Shown: positions 1-7,794 of the stretch, piece after piece | How the letters are laid out: each line of letters starts with the position of its first letter | Position numbering within the stretch: the first letter of the stretch is position 1 | Assembly (NCBI GenBank): GCA_037445085.1 | Contig: JBBILG010000013.1 | Span: 1 to 27,197, forward strand | Length of the DNA stretch: 27,197 bases | Source of the DNA: JBBILG01 sp037445085 | GTDB taxonomy: Bacteria > Pseudomonadota > Gammaproteobacteria > Burkholderiales > Methylophilaceae | Direction: 5' to 3' | Made by a program: the position numbers and the translations under genes | The notes under the pieces: generated by a model | The model's database searches: none | Told to the model about the DNA's origin: nothing | Seen by the model: the letters and a program-made list of their open reading frames with translations, nothing else

Positions 1-711
1 AACCCAGTTGCAGGCCGACGATGGTCACCACCGGCAACAATGCCGGGCGCAGGGCATGCCGCAGCACCACCACGCGCTCCGGCAGCCCCTGGGCGCGTGC
101 GGTGCGCACGAAGTCCTCGTGCAGCACTTCCAACAGGCTGGCGCGCGTCATGCGGGTGAGGATGGCGGCCATGCCGCAGGCCAGGGTCACGGCCGGCAGC
201 ACGATGGAGGACGGCGACTCCATGCCGCTCACCGGCAGCCACGGCAACCACAGCGCGAACACCAGCATCAGCAGCGGCCCCAGCCAGAAATGCGGCATGG
301 CGGAAATGGTAAGTGCAAACAGCGTCGCCGGCCGGTCCGGCCAGCGCCGGTGGGCGAGCGCGGCCAGGATGCCCAGCGGCAGGCCGACCAGCAGGGCCAG
401 CCCCAGGCCAGCAGCGCCAACTGGGCGGTGGCGGGGATGCGCTGCGCCAGCAGTTCGGCGATGGGCATGCCGGTGTGGATGGAGCGGCCGAAATCGCCCT
501 GCGCCAGCCGGCCGAGGTAGTCGACAAACTGCACCGGCAGCGGGCGCTCCAGGCCCAGCTCGGCGCGCAACCGGTCGCGGTCGGCGTGGCTCGCCGATTC
601 GCCCAGCATCACCTCCACCGGATCGCCCGGCACCAGGTGCACCAGCAGGAAAGTGAGCAGCAGCACACCGAACACCATCGGCACCACCGCGAGCAGGCGC
701 TTCGTCAGCAT
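1..711 (-). pseudogene. DppB-like peptide ABC transporter permease, frameshifted and cut by window edge
   Basis: Inner-membrane permease subunit of a dipeptide/oligopeptide ABC importer. The start (ATG at 711) overlaps the L,D-transpeptidase stop as ATGCTGA. The N-terminus MLTKRLLAVVPMVFGVLL is the usual first membrane segment, followed by the family motif HLVPGDPVEVMLG. The reading frame is open to about base 405; homology then continues one frame over (GLALLVGLPLGILA, later MPHFWLGPLLMLVFALWLP) through the permease EAA-type loop (RTARAQGLPERVVVLRHALR) and off the left edge. The switch lies at the CCCC run 401-404, so one base appears to be missing, either a real mutation or an assembly error. 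It probably works with the binding protein three genes upstream. Family assignment is firm; whether the gene is functional is open. Confidence 0.82.
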
Positions 712-1187
712 TCGCGGATCGTCACCGGGGTGCCGGCCGGCACGCGTGCGAACAGCTCGACGACATCCTGATTGCGCATGCGGATGCAGCCGTGCGAGCG
801 TGGCTCGCCCATGGGTTCCGTATCCGGCGTGCCATGGATGTAGATATAGCGCTGCATGCTGTCCACGTCGCCCAAGCGGTTGACGCCGACTTCGCAGCCG
901 GACAGCCAGAGGATGCGCGTGAGAATCCAGTCGCGCTCGGGGAAGCGCGCCGCCAGCTGTGGCGACCAGATCTCCCCGGTCGGGCGGCGACCGACGAAGA
1001 CCGCGCCTTCCGGCTGGCCGGCGCCGATCTTGGCGCGCACCGTGTGGTGGCCGCGCGGCGTGCAGCCGCTGCCCTTGCGCTCGCCCGGCCCGTTGGCGGC
1101 GGTGGAGACGGCGTAGGCCGCCAGCTCCCGCCCCGCCTCATCCAGCAGGCGCAGGCGCTGCGCGGCGATGGAGATGTCGATCAGCAC
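705..1187 (-). CDS. L,D-transpeptidase, YkuD domain
   Basis: Small protein (160 aa from GTG 1187) with the YkuD catalytic signature: His118 in IHGTPDTEPMGE and SHGCIRM with Ser131, His132 and nucleophile Cys134. The family cross-links peptidoglycan stem peptides or attaches proteins to them through an acyl-enzyme on the Cys. No clear signal peptide or membrane anchor is visible from this start, which is odd for an enzyme that acts in the periplasm. The GTG was chosen because it lies 5 bases after the VOC stop and no ATG falls in a sensible place. The frame is open further upstream, but that stretch overlaps the VOC gene and has no homology. The C-terminal end overlaps the permease start, which suggests translational coupling. 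Its setting within a peptide-import operon could mean a role with murein peptides, which is inference. Confidence 0.87.
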   Translation of the reverse strand: MLIDISIAAQRLRLLDEAGRELAAYAVSTAANGPGERKGSGCTPRGHHTVRAKIGAGQPEGAVFVGRRPTGEIWSPQLAARFPERDWILTRILWLSGCEVGVNRLGDVDSMQRYIYIHGTPDTEPMGEPRSHGCIRMRNQDVVELFARVPAGTPVTIREC

Positions 1188-1192
1188 ACTGA

Positions 1193-1567
1193 CTATCTCA
1201 CCGCCGAGAACTCCAGCGCGTTGCCGTCCGGATCGCGACAGAACAGCGCGGCACGACCGGACTTGCTCATGGAATACGGGATGCCCGCTTTCTCCAGTTC
1301 CGCGCGCACCTGCTCCACGTCGTCCACGTCGAAGGCGATGTGGATGTCGCGCCCGCCGTGTTCCGGGTGCGCCACATCGGCGTAGGGGTTGGGCACCACC
1401 ATCAGATGGACCTGGTTGGCGCCGATGTCGTACCACACCCCCTCGAAGCCGAAGTTGGGGCGGTTGGGGTTGGGGGTGAGGCCGAGCAGCCCCTCGTAGA
1501 AGGCACGCGAGCGCGCCAGGTCGGAAATGATGAGGCCGGTGTGCATCATCCGGTTGATCTGGATCAT
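1193..1567 (-). CDS. VOC superfamily (glyoxalase/dioxygenase-like) metalloprotein
   Basis: A 124-aa single-copy vicinal-oxygen-chelate fold made of two beta-alpha-beta-beta-beta halves. The N-terminal half begins MMHTGLIISDLARSRAFYEG and the C-terminal half carries HIAFDVDDVEQVRAELEKAG and ends DPDGNALEFSAVR. His9, His54, His76 and Glu119 fall where glyoxalase I-type metal ligands lie. The substrate cannot be told: members include glyoxalase I, fosfomycin/bleomycin resistance proteins and extradiol dioxygenases. The ATG at 1567 overlaps the stop of the upstream binding protein (ATGA) and has a good Shine-Dalgarno (AAGGAAA). It sits mid-operon between the peptide-binding protein and the L,D-transpeptidase. 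Confidence 0.87.
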   Translation of the reverse strand: MIQINRMMHTGLIISDLARSRAFYEGLLGLTPNPNRPNFGFEGVWYDIGANQVHLMVVPNPYADVAHPEHGGRDIHIAFDVDDVEQVRAELEKAGIPYSMSKSGRAALFCRDPDGNALEFSAVR

Positions 1568-3024
1568 CGCATTTCCTTTCCTTGTGTTCTGACCACGGTC
1601 GCCAGCACGTCCCAGTTGCCGTCGGCGGCGGGATAGTAACCATCGATGCCGCGGCGCAGCACGGCAAACTGGCCCTCGTGCCACAGCGGCACGTAGGGCA
1701 GCAACGCATGGATGCGCGCGCTGGCGGCTCGCCAGTTCTGCGCGTCGAGCAGGCGGTCCAGTTCAGCGTCCTGCAGGCGGCCGCGGTTGGCGCCCGCCGG
1801 CGGCACGGCCGCGCCGTGGAAGGCCAGGCGATAGATTTCCGGCGTCCGGATGCCGACCCAGGTCAGGCCGTAGAGCTGGAATTTACCATTTCTCACGTCA
1901 TCGAAGAACGTGCCCCAGTCCAGGCTGCGGATTTCCAGCGCGATGCCCGCCTCGCGCATCTGCGCCTGCATGAGGGTGGCGAGCCGCACGCGCTGGGCGT
2001 CGGTGGAGGTCTTGTACACCAGCCGCACAGGCAGTTGCACGCCAGCCTCCCGCAGCAGCGCGCGGGCCTGCCGCGGATCGTAAGGGTAGTCTTCGAGCGC
2101 GGGATTGCCCGCCCAGTGCTCGGGCGGCAGGATGGCGGCGGCAAGGCGGCTGCCGGCCGGCAGGACGTTATCCAGGATGGCGGTGCGGTCTATGCTCATG
2201 GCCACGGCGCGGCGCACGCGCACATCCTTGAGCAGCGGATCCTGCAGGTTGAAGCCCAGGTAGCTGTAGTTGGAGCCCGGTACCGCCAGCACCCGCACGC
2301 CGGGCTGGCGCTGCAGGTATGCCACCAGCTCCGGCGACAGGTCGCCCTGCAGCAGGTCGGCCTCGCCGCGCAGCAGCTTGAGCACGCGCACGGTGGGATC
2401 TTTCACTTCTTCCAGCACGATGGTCTGGCCGTCATGCAAACGTTCGAGTGTGAGCGTGCGGTTCCAGGCCACGAGCCGCAAGGGGCCGCTGCCCACCGGC
2501 CAGCGGGCAAAATCGTGGCCGGCGGCGAGCAGGCGCGCCGGCAGGATGCCGACGATGAGGCGCGCGGGGAAACCGGCATCGGGCTCGCGCAGGAGGAAAT
2601 CGAGGCGATCGTCGTCGACTACCCGGATGGCGGCGAGGTTGGCGAACTCGGCCGAGCGCGGGGAGTTCCGCAGCGCGAGCAGGGAACGGTAGGTCGCCGC
2701 CACGTCGCTCGCGGTGAGCAGGCTGCCGTCATGGAAGCGGCGCCCCTCCCGCCCCAGGGTGAAACGGTAGTGCCGCGGCCCGAGCTGCCGCCAGCCGGCC
2801 AGCGCGGGCACCGGGCGGGAATGCGCGTCAAAACCGACCAGCGCCCGGTACAGGAGACGGTTGACGCGTTCGGAGGCGGCATCGCTGGCATGACGCGGGT
2901 CCAGTGTGAGCGGCGCCTGGGCGATGGCGAAGCGGATGTCGGCGCGCTCGGCCGCCGGCGCGCAGGCGGCGAGCAGGGTCAGGGCGGCGAGCACGAGTTG
3001 ACACGGTAGCCGCCCCAGCCTCAT
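1564..3024 (-). CDS. Peptide ABC transporter substrate-binding lipoprotein (SBP_bac_5)
   Basis: A 486-aa extracytoplasmic binding protein of the DppA/OppA class. The N-terminus MRLGRLPCQLVLAALTLL followed by AAC is a lipoprotein signal with the modified cysteine at position 21. Mature-region family marks include QAPLTLDPRHASDAASERVN, the FHDGSLLTASDVAATY segment, GSGPLRLVAWNR, and VRRAVAMSIDRTAI. Ligands in this family are peptides, nickel chelates or sugars, and the sequence alone does not decide. The ATG at 3024 overlaps the rlmD stop as ATGA. A much longer open frame extends upstream, antisense-free but inside rlmD in another frame, and is not coding. A permease (frameshifted) lies three genes downstream. 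No ATPase subunit is inside the window. Confidence 0.9.
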   Translation of the reverse strand: MRLGRLPCQLVLAALTLLAACAPAAERADIRFAIAQAPLTLDPRHASDAASERVNRLLYRALVGFDAHSRPVPALAGWRQLGPRHYRFTLGREGRRFHDGSLLTASDVAATYRSLLALRNSPRSAEFANLAAIRVVDDDRLDFLLREPDAGFPARLIVGILPARLLAAGHDFARWPVGSGPLRLVAWNRTLTLERLHDGQTIVLEEVKDPTVRVLKLLRGEADLLQGDLSPELVAYLQRQPGVRVLAVPGSNYSYLGFNLQDPLLKDVRVRRAVAMSIDRTAILDNVLPAGSRLAAAILPPEHWAGNPALEDYPYDPRQARALLREAGVQLPVRLVYKTSTDAQRVRLATLMQAQMREAGIALEIRSLDWGTFFDDVRNGKFQLYGLTWVGIRTPEIYRLAFHGAAVPPAGANRGRLQDAELDRLLDAQNWRAASARIHALLPYVPLWHEGQFAVLRRGIDGYYPAADGNWDVLATVVRTQGKEMR

Positions 3025-4355
3025 GTCGGCGCTTTTTCGAACAGCGCGATGGATTCGACGTGCGCGGTGTGCGGGAACATGTTGACCACCCCGGCCGCCT
3101 TCATGGCATACCCCTTCACCTGCACCAGCACGCCGGCGTCGCGCGCCAGCGTGGCGGGGTTGCAGGAAACATAGACGATGCGCCGCGGCGCGGTGGCGTC
3201 GGTGATGGCCTTGATCAGCGCCACCGCGCCATCCCTGGGAGGATCCACCAGCCACTTGTCGAAGCGGCCGGGCGCCGCCAGGCCGTCTGCGCTCATCTCG
3301 AACAGGTCGGCCTGGCGGAACCCGGTGGCATGCGCGAGGCCGTTGCGTTCGGCGCCTTCCTGCGCGCGCCGCACCAGCGCCGCCGAGCCTTCCATGCCCA
3401 GCACGCTGGCACCGAGGCGGGCGATGGGCAGGGTGAAATTGCCCAGGCCGCAGAAGAAATCGGCGATGCGCTCCCCCGGGCGCGGGTCGAGCAGTTCCAT
3501 GGCGCGGCGCACCAGCACGCGGTTGATGGACGGATTGACCTGGGTGAACTCGGTGGGCATGAAGGGATACACCAGGCCGTATTCCGGCAGCGAGTAGCCA
3601 AGCGGCGGCGCATCCAGCGGATGGAACGGCGCCGCCGTCTCCGGCCCCTTGGCCTGGAGCCACACCTGCACGCCATGGCGGTCGGCGAATTCGCGGATCG
3701 GCGGCCCGTCCTCCGGCGCCAGCGGATCGAGGATGCGCAGCACCAGCACGGAAACCTGCTCGCCCACTGCCACCTCGATCTGCGGGATGCGGTCCCGGAT
3801 GCTGAGCCCGGCCAGCAGTTCCTGCAGCGGATGGATGAGCGCGGAGATGTGCGGCGGCAGGATTTCGCATTGCCCCATCACCGCCACATAGCTGCTCGCC
3901 TTCTCGTTGAAGCCGACCAGCACGCCGCCCTTTATCGGCACGAATCTCGCCCGCAGGCGCGCCTTGTGCCGGTAGCCCCAGGCCGGCCCGACGATGGGCG
4001 ACAGCATGGTTTCTGGTTTCACCTTGGCGATGTGCCACAGGTTGTCTTCCAGCATGCGCTGCTTGGCCGCCACCTGCGCGCCGATCTCCAGGTGCTGCAT
4101 GACGCAGCCGCCGCACACGCCGAAGTGTGGGCAGCGGGGCCGGGTACGCTGGGGAGATGGGCTGAGGATGTCGACCAGGCTGCCGACATCGTAGCTCGTC
4201 TTGCTGCGCGCGGTCTGGAAGGTGACGGTCTCGCCGGGCAGCGCGCCTTCGATGAACACGACCTTGCCGCCGATGTGGCCGACGCCGCGGCCTTCGTAAT
4301 CCAGGGATTCGATGCGGGCAACCTGGGCAGTACCGGATGGGGTTCTCATGGGCAT
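3021..4355 (-). CDS. rlmD: 23S rRNA (uracil-5)-methyltransferase RlmD
   Basis: SAM-dependent enzyme that makes 5-methyluridine at position 1939 of 23S rRNA (E. coli numbering). At 444 aa it has the normal family length. Order: N-terminal TRAM RNA-binding domain (about residues 10-65), a 4Fe-4S cluster site with Cys75, Cys81, Cys84 (CPHFGVCGGC) and Cys163, then the Rossmann methyltransferase with ADFFCGLGNFTLP for SAM, LVDPPRDGA, the catalytic Cys398 in VSCNPATLARD, and the general-base Glu434 in HVESIALFEK. All catalytic residues are present. The start is ATG 4355; a second ATG two codons later is possible. It follows the exonuclease by 45 bases and overlaps the binding-protein gene by 4. Confidence 0.96.
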   Translation of the reverse strand: MPMRTPSGTAQVARIESLDYEGRGVGHIGGKVVFIEGALPGETVTFQTARSKTSYDVGSLVDILSPSPQRTRPRCPHFGVCGGCVMQHLEIGAQVAAKQRMLEDNLWHIAKVKPETMLSPIVGPAWGYRHKARLRARFVPIKGGVLVGFNEKASSYVAVMGQCEILPPHISALIHPLQELLAGLSIRDRIPQIEVAVGEQVSVLVLRILDPLAPEDGPPIREFADRHGVQVWLQAKGPETAAPFHPLDAPPLGYSLPEYGLVYPFMPTEFTQVNPSINRVLVRRAMELLDPRPGERIADFFCGLGNFTLPIARLGASVLGMEGSAALVRRAQEGAERNGLAHATGFRQADLFEMSADGLAAPGRFDKWLVDPPRDGAVALIKAITDATAPRRIVYVSCNPATLARDAGVLVQVKGYAMKAAGVVNMFPHTAHVESIALFEKAPT

Positions 4356-4400
4356 GATTTTACCGCAACTCGCCCCGCCCGCCGGCCGGGAGGCGTTGCG

Positions 4401-5177
4401 CTACCCGCCCCAGGCTTGCAGGAATTCCCGCCAGTGGGCACCAGGATAGCCGGCCAGGGTGTCGCGCACCAGGGCGATCTCGCGGTCGCAGGCCTCGGCG
4501 CCCAACACACCGCGCATGCGCTGGAAGCGCAGGTAAACGAGCCAGGTGTTTACCACGTCGGTCTCGCAGTAGTTGCGGATGGCCTCGATCTCGCCCGCCT
4601 GCCAGCCCTCCCACACCCTGGAGCCGTCCATGCCCAGCTTGCCGGGAAAGCCACACAACTGGGCCAACTGGTCAAGCGGCGCATTGCCGCGGCCCTGGTA
4701 GAGCGCCAGCAGATCCATGAGGTCGGTGTGGCGGCTGTGGTAACGGCTGATGTAATTGTTCCACCGGAAATCACGGTCGTCATCGCCCATGTCCCAGTAA
4801 CGCGCGGCCACCACGCTGTGGATCAAGCCGCGGTAGTGCAGCACCGGCAGGTCGAAGCCGCCGCCGTTCCAGGAAACTAGATTCGGCGTGTATTTCTCGA
4901 TGCCGTCGAAGAAGCGCTGGATCAGCGCGCCCTCGCCCTCCTCCGGGCTGCCCAGTGACCACACGCGCCAATTCTCGCCCTCGCGCAGCGCGCAGGAAAT
5001 CGCCACCACGCGCTGCACGTGCAGTGGCAGGAATTCGGACTGCCCGGCCTGGCGGCGCTGGTGGAAGGCAAGCTGCGCCACCTCGGCCGCAGATGTCGCT
5101 TCCGGCAGGCCGAGCAGACGCTTCAGGCCGTCAGTGTCGGGGATGGTCTCGATGTCGAAGACGAGCGTGGGCGTCAC
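4401..5177 (-). CDS. 3'-5' exonuclease, PolB-exonuclease-like (DUF2319/PF10108 type)
   Basis: A 258-aa stand-alone DnaQ-fold nuclease related to the proofreading domain of family B polymerases. The Exo I motif is FDIETIPD near the N-terminus, Exo II is SWNGGGFDLPVL, and Exo III is YCETDVVNTWLVY, giving the four acidic metal ligands. The family is expected to degrade single-stranded DNA or RNA 3'-5', but its cellular role is not established. The GTG at 5177 overlaps the DUF1318 stop (GTGA). The frame is open further upstream, but that stretch overlaps the DUF1318 coding region. Nothing suggests truncation. Confidence 0.9.
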   Translation of the reverse strand: MTPTLVFDIETIPDTDGLKRLLGLPEATSAAEVAQLAFHQRRQAGQSEFLPLHVQRVVAISCALREGENWRVWSLGSPEEGEGALIQRFFDGIEKYTPNLVSWNGGGFDLPVLHYRGLIHSVVAARYWDMGDDDRDFRWNNYISRYHSRHTDLMDLLALYQGRGNAPLDQLAQLCGFPGKLGMDGSRVWEGWQAGEIEAIRNYCETDVVNTWLVYLRFQRMRGVLGAEACDREIALVRDTLAGYPGAHWREFLQAWGG

Positions 5178-5593
5178 TTCTGCTTCCAGCCGCCGCCCGC
5201 CTCCTGGTACCACCAGCCCGCCTGAGCCTTCTCGATCCAGCGCTGGGCGAAGGTGTTGCGCACGTCGGCTTCCCATTGCGGCTGGCCGTTGGCGACGGCG
5301 ATTTCCCTGTAGAGGGCGCTACGGTCCTTGTTTTCCGCCGCCACCAGCGCATTCACCGCCTGGCGGTCCTTGAGCGGCACTGCGGTGGCATCGCGCAGGG
5401 CGATGAAGCCGTCGCGGGTAAGGCCCACGGCACCGCTGGCATAGTGGCCGGCGAGCTGCGCGTGGCGCGCCTGCATGGAAGACTTGAGCGCGGCGATGGC
5501 CGGAGTGTTGATTTCGAGGTCGGCGGCCGCCAGCAGATGCAGCGGCAGCAGCAGGCCGCACAGCAGGATGATGCGGGTGATGAAACGGTTCAT
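5174..5593 (-). CDS. ydbL: YdbL-family periplasmic protein (DUF1318)
   Basis: A 139-aa exported protein: the signal peptide MNRFITRIILLCGLLLPLHL ends near LLAAA. The mature region matches the YdbL/DUF1318 pattern, including ALKSSMQARHAQLAGHY, VNALVAAENKDRSALYREIA and the C-terminal IEKAQAGWWYQ then GGWKQK. In E. coli, YdbL is encoded with YdbH and YnbE and is thought to modulate their bridge between the membranes; here the same order is kept. ATG 5593 has a strong Shine-Dalgarno (TAAGGAG, 6 bases upstream). It sits 9 bases after the lipoprotein gene. The protein is somewhat longer than E. coli YdbL. Confidence 0.88.
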   Translation of the reverse strand: MNRFITRIILLCGLLLPLHLLAAADLEINTPAIAALKSSMQARHAQLAGHYASGAVGLTRDGFIALRDATAVPLKDRQAVNALVAAENKDRSALYREIAVANGQPQWEADVRNTFAQRWIEKAQAGWWYQEAGGGWKQK

Positions 5594-5602
5594 GATGTCT
5601 CC

Positions 5603-5773
5603 TTACTGGCCCTGGCCGCCGGCCGGCGCCTGTTCGCCCGGCCGGATTTGCCAGACCTCGTCGATGATCCTGTCGGCCGCCTTCTCCGCCGCCGCCGCCG
5701 GGAAATAGATGTGGATGGTGACGCAGGCGGACAGCACGCCGGCCGCGCCGGCCAGGTAGATCCATCGTTGCAT
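5603..5773 (-). CDS. Small lipoprotein in the YnbE position
   Basis: A 56-aa predicted lipoprotein. MQRWIYLAGAAGVLSAC gives a lipobox with Cys17; the next residue is Val, not Asp, so outer-membrane sorting is expected. The mature part starts with a strand-like VTIHIYF, then PAAAAEKAADRIIDEVWQ, and a Gly/Gln-rich tail. It lies between ydbH and ydbL, exactly where E. coli has ynbE, yet I do not see the canonical YnbE sequence. It is probably a functional counterpart whose first strand extends the YdbH sheet, which is inference. ATG 5773 was chosen over the upstream ATG at 5806 because it has AAGGAG at good spacing and starts a clean signal peptide. Its 5' end lies 13 bases after the ydbH stop. 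Confidence 0.85.
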   Translation of the reverse strand: MQRWIYLAGAAGVLSACVTIHIYFPAAAAEKAADRIIDEVWQIRPGEQAPAGGQGQ

Positions 5774-5786
5774 GACTGGCTCCTTA

Positions 5787-7766
5787 TTACTGGATGACCG
5801 GGGCATCGCCCTGGGTGATGCGCTTGAGGCGGGTCAGCAACTCGCCCCAGCTCACGCTGCGATTGTAACCCAACACCGTGATGGCCGGGACGCCGCTGCC
5901 GCGAACGATGACGTAGCCGCCCTGCGCCGGCGCGATGCCGTCCATGGCACATACGCCGTTGCGCAGCCTGCACGAAAGACCAATCTCGGCGTAGTTGAAT
6001 TCCTTGAAGAAACGCAGAAAGCTGCGCTGGATCGCCGCCGCGGCCCCTGCCCCGCCCAGCGCCGAGATGTTTTCCACCGCGCGCTGGGAGATCTTCCGGG
6101 GATAGCTCCCCGGGCTGCTGCGCACCGCGGCGTCGAAGCTCACCGGCTGCCAGCGTGACAGCACCAGGCCATTCACGTCCACGTCCAGGCGGCCGGTCAT
6201 GGCGCCGAAAGAAAAGGTGCGCGTCAAGAGTTCCAGATCGAGGTCGCGCATGCGGATGTCGGCATTGAGCCGCGGCGCGAGCCCGAGCGGGTTCTGCAGG
6301 GCGAGGTTGCTCGCCACGATGGAGCCGTCGAATACGTCGATGCCCATCGCCCCGTCCATGTCCATGCGCCCCTGGCTGTAGGTAACCATGGGCACGCCGG
6401 CCGCCAGCTTGCCCTGCATGATCGGCCAGCCCACGGCATGGCTGAAATCGGCCATGGAAACCGGCGACAGGCTGGCGGAGAGGTGCCAGTGCCACTGCCG
6501 GTTGAGAAAGGCCGCGGAGACGTCCTGCAGCGTGAGCGCGCCATCCAGCAGCGGCACGCGCAGCACCGGCGCGGTGAGTGAAAAACCGTTGAGCGTGACG
6601 GCGAGATCGGCTGCCCCCAGCGGGAGCCTGAGCAAACGCCCGCCGGCGTAGCGCAGCGTTGCCTCGCCCGGCCGGGTGAGCGACCAGGGCACGCGCGCGT
6701 CCACCTTGTAGAAGGCGAAGCGGCCCCGGCGATCCTCCACGTCGAAATCGCGCAGGGCGATGTCGAACGCCGTCGCCTGCCCATAGCGCCAGCTCGCGGA
6801 GAAGTCGGCGCGGCCGCCGGCTTCCAGGTCGGCCAGCATGGTCTGCACGAGCTGCGGCTTGAGCAGCAGCTCGTAGGTGCCGGCCACGTCAAGGTCGCGC
6901 GCGGCCACGTCCAGCGCCTCGATAACGCCGTCGCCGCGGCGCACGCTGGCCGTGAGCTCCGCCATGCCCACGCGCCCGATTTCAAAGCGGGCGCGCTCCA
7001 CCGTGTGGCGCGCCGCGTCCAGGAAGCCCTCGGCCTGCAGCCGGTGGCCGCCCTCGGCGAAATAATAGGGCTGCCAGTACAGCTCGCCGGATTGCCAGCC
7101 AGCATCCAGCCGCCAGTGCCAGCGCGCCGCGTCCTGCGTGGCGGCGAACTCCGCGGCGAACGCCAGCGCCTCTGCCGCCCTGCTGCCGCTCGCGTCGCTG
7201 AAGGCGACGTCGGTCACCTGCAGGCGGCCAGAGAGTTCGGCCAGCCCGCGCGCGCCGCCGCGGAAGTCGGCCTGCCCGTCCAGCCGCCCGCGCGTCAGCG
7301 TGAACGGCAGCGCGACAAGGCCGTCCAGCCGCCGCAGCTCGCCCTGCCGCGCCTGCAGGCGACCCTGCCAGCCGCCGGCCTGCCAGTCCGCGTCCAGCGT
7401 CCAGCGTTCTTCCACCTCCGGCAGCAGGACGAGTTGCAGGCGCCGGGCAGGCAAATCCAGTCTGAAGGTCAACGGCAGCCTGGTTTGCACCGTGCTCAGA
7501 ATGCCGGTCTGGCAGTCGACGATGCCGGCGGTACCGATGGCGGCCTGTGCGCAGTGGAGTTCGACCCGCCCCCAGCGGCGCTCCCCTGCCTGCAGGCTGT
7601 CGGCACGCAGGGTCAAAGGCCCGCTGTCGCCCAGCGGCAGCCGCAGTTCGGCGTTGCGCACGCGCACCGTTTCGGACTGCAAATCGCCTGCCTGCAGGGT
7701 CAGTTGGCTGACCGCCGCGACAGACGGGGAAACGCATAGCAGGGCGAGCGCCGCCGCGCGCCGCAC
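5787..7766 (-). CDS. ydbH: YdbH-like AsmA-family envelope-bridging protein
   Basis: A 659-aa protein from GTG 7766, beginning with MRRAAALALLCVSPSVAA, a short signal peptide or anchor. The rest is almost wholly alternating beta-strands of the repeating-beta-groove (AsmA/TamB/YhdP/YdbH) kind. The C-terminal domain has the recognisable VENISALGGAGAAAAIQ, FKEFNYAEIGLSCRL and NGVCAMDGIAP segments; its two cysteines could pair. In E. coli, YdbH together with YhdP and TamB is required for phospholipid transport to the outer membrane, and it acts with YnbE. The start is uncertain: GTG is the only start codon placed between the cysM stop and the signal peptide, with a close GGCAGGG before it. Length is below that of E. 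coli YdbH (about 880 aa), so this is a shorter version. Confidence 0.82.
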   Translation of the reverse strand: MRRAAALALLCVSPSVAAVSQLTLQAGDLQSETVRVRNAELRLPLGDSGPLTLRADSLQAGERRWGRVELHCAQAAIGTAGIVDCQTGILSTVQTRLPLTFRLDLPARRLQLVLLPEVEERWTLDADWQAGGWQGRLQARQGELRRLDGLVALPFTLTRGRLDGQADFRGGARGLAELSGRLQVTDVAFSDASGSRAAEALAFAAEFAATQDAARWHWRLDAGWQSGELYWQPYYFAEGGHRLQAEGFLDAARHTVERARFEIGRVGMAELTASVRRGDGVIEALDVAARDLDVAGTYELLLKPQLVQTMLADLEAGGRADFSASWRYGQATAFDIALRDFDVEDRRGRFAFYKVDARVPWSLTRPGEATLRYAGGRLLRLPLGAADLAVTLNGFSLTAPVLRVPLLDGALTLQDVSAAFLNRQWHWHLSASLSPVSMADFSHAVGWPIMQGKLAAGVPMVTYSQGRMDMDGAMGIDVFDGSIVASNLALQNPLGLAPRLNADIRMRDLDLELLTRTFSFGAMTGRLDVDVNGLVLSRWQPVSFDAAVRSSPGSYPRKISQRAVENISALGGAGAAAAIQRSFLRFFKEFNYAEIGLSCRLRNGVCAMDGIAPAQGGYVIVRGSGVPAITVLGYNRSVSWGELLTRLKRITQGDAPVIQ

Positions 7767-7794
7767 CCCCTGCCGGGCCGGCGCACGCCGGGAC

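Noticed and set aside
1582..4880. Long plus-strand open frames over the binding protein and rlmD.
   Set aside because: They are shadows of confidently identified minus-strand genes; their translations are compositionally odd and match no family I recognise.
5603..5806. Longer lipoprotein start at 5806.
   Set aside because: The extra 11 residues (MPRSSSNKEPV) would precede the signal peptide and overlap ydbH; ATG 5773 has the Shine-Dalgarno.
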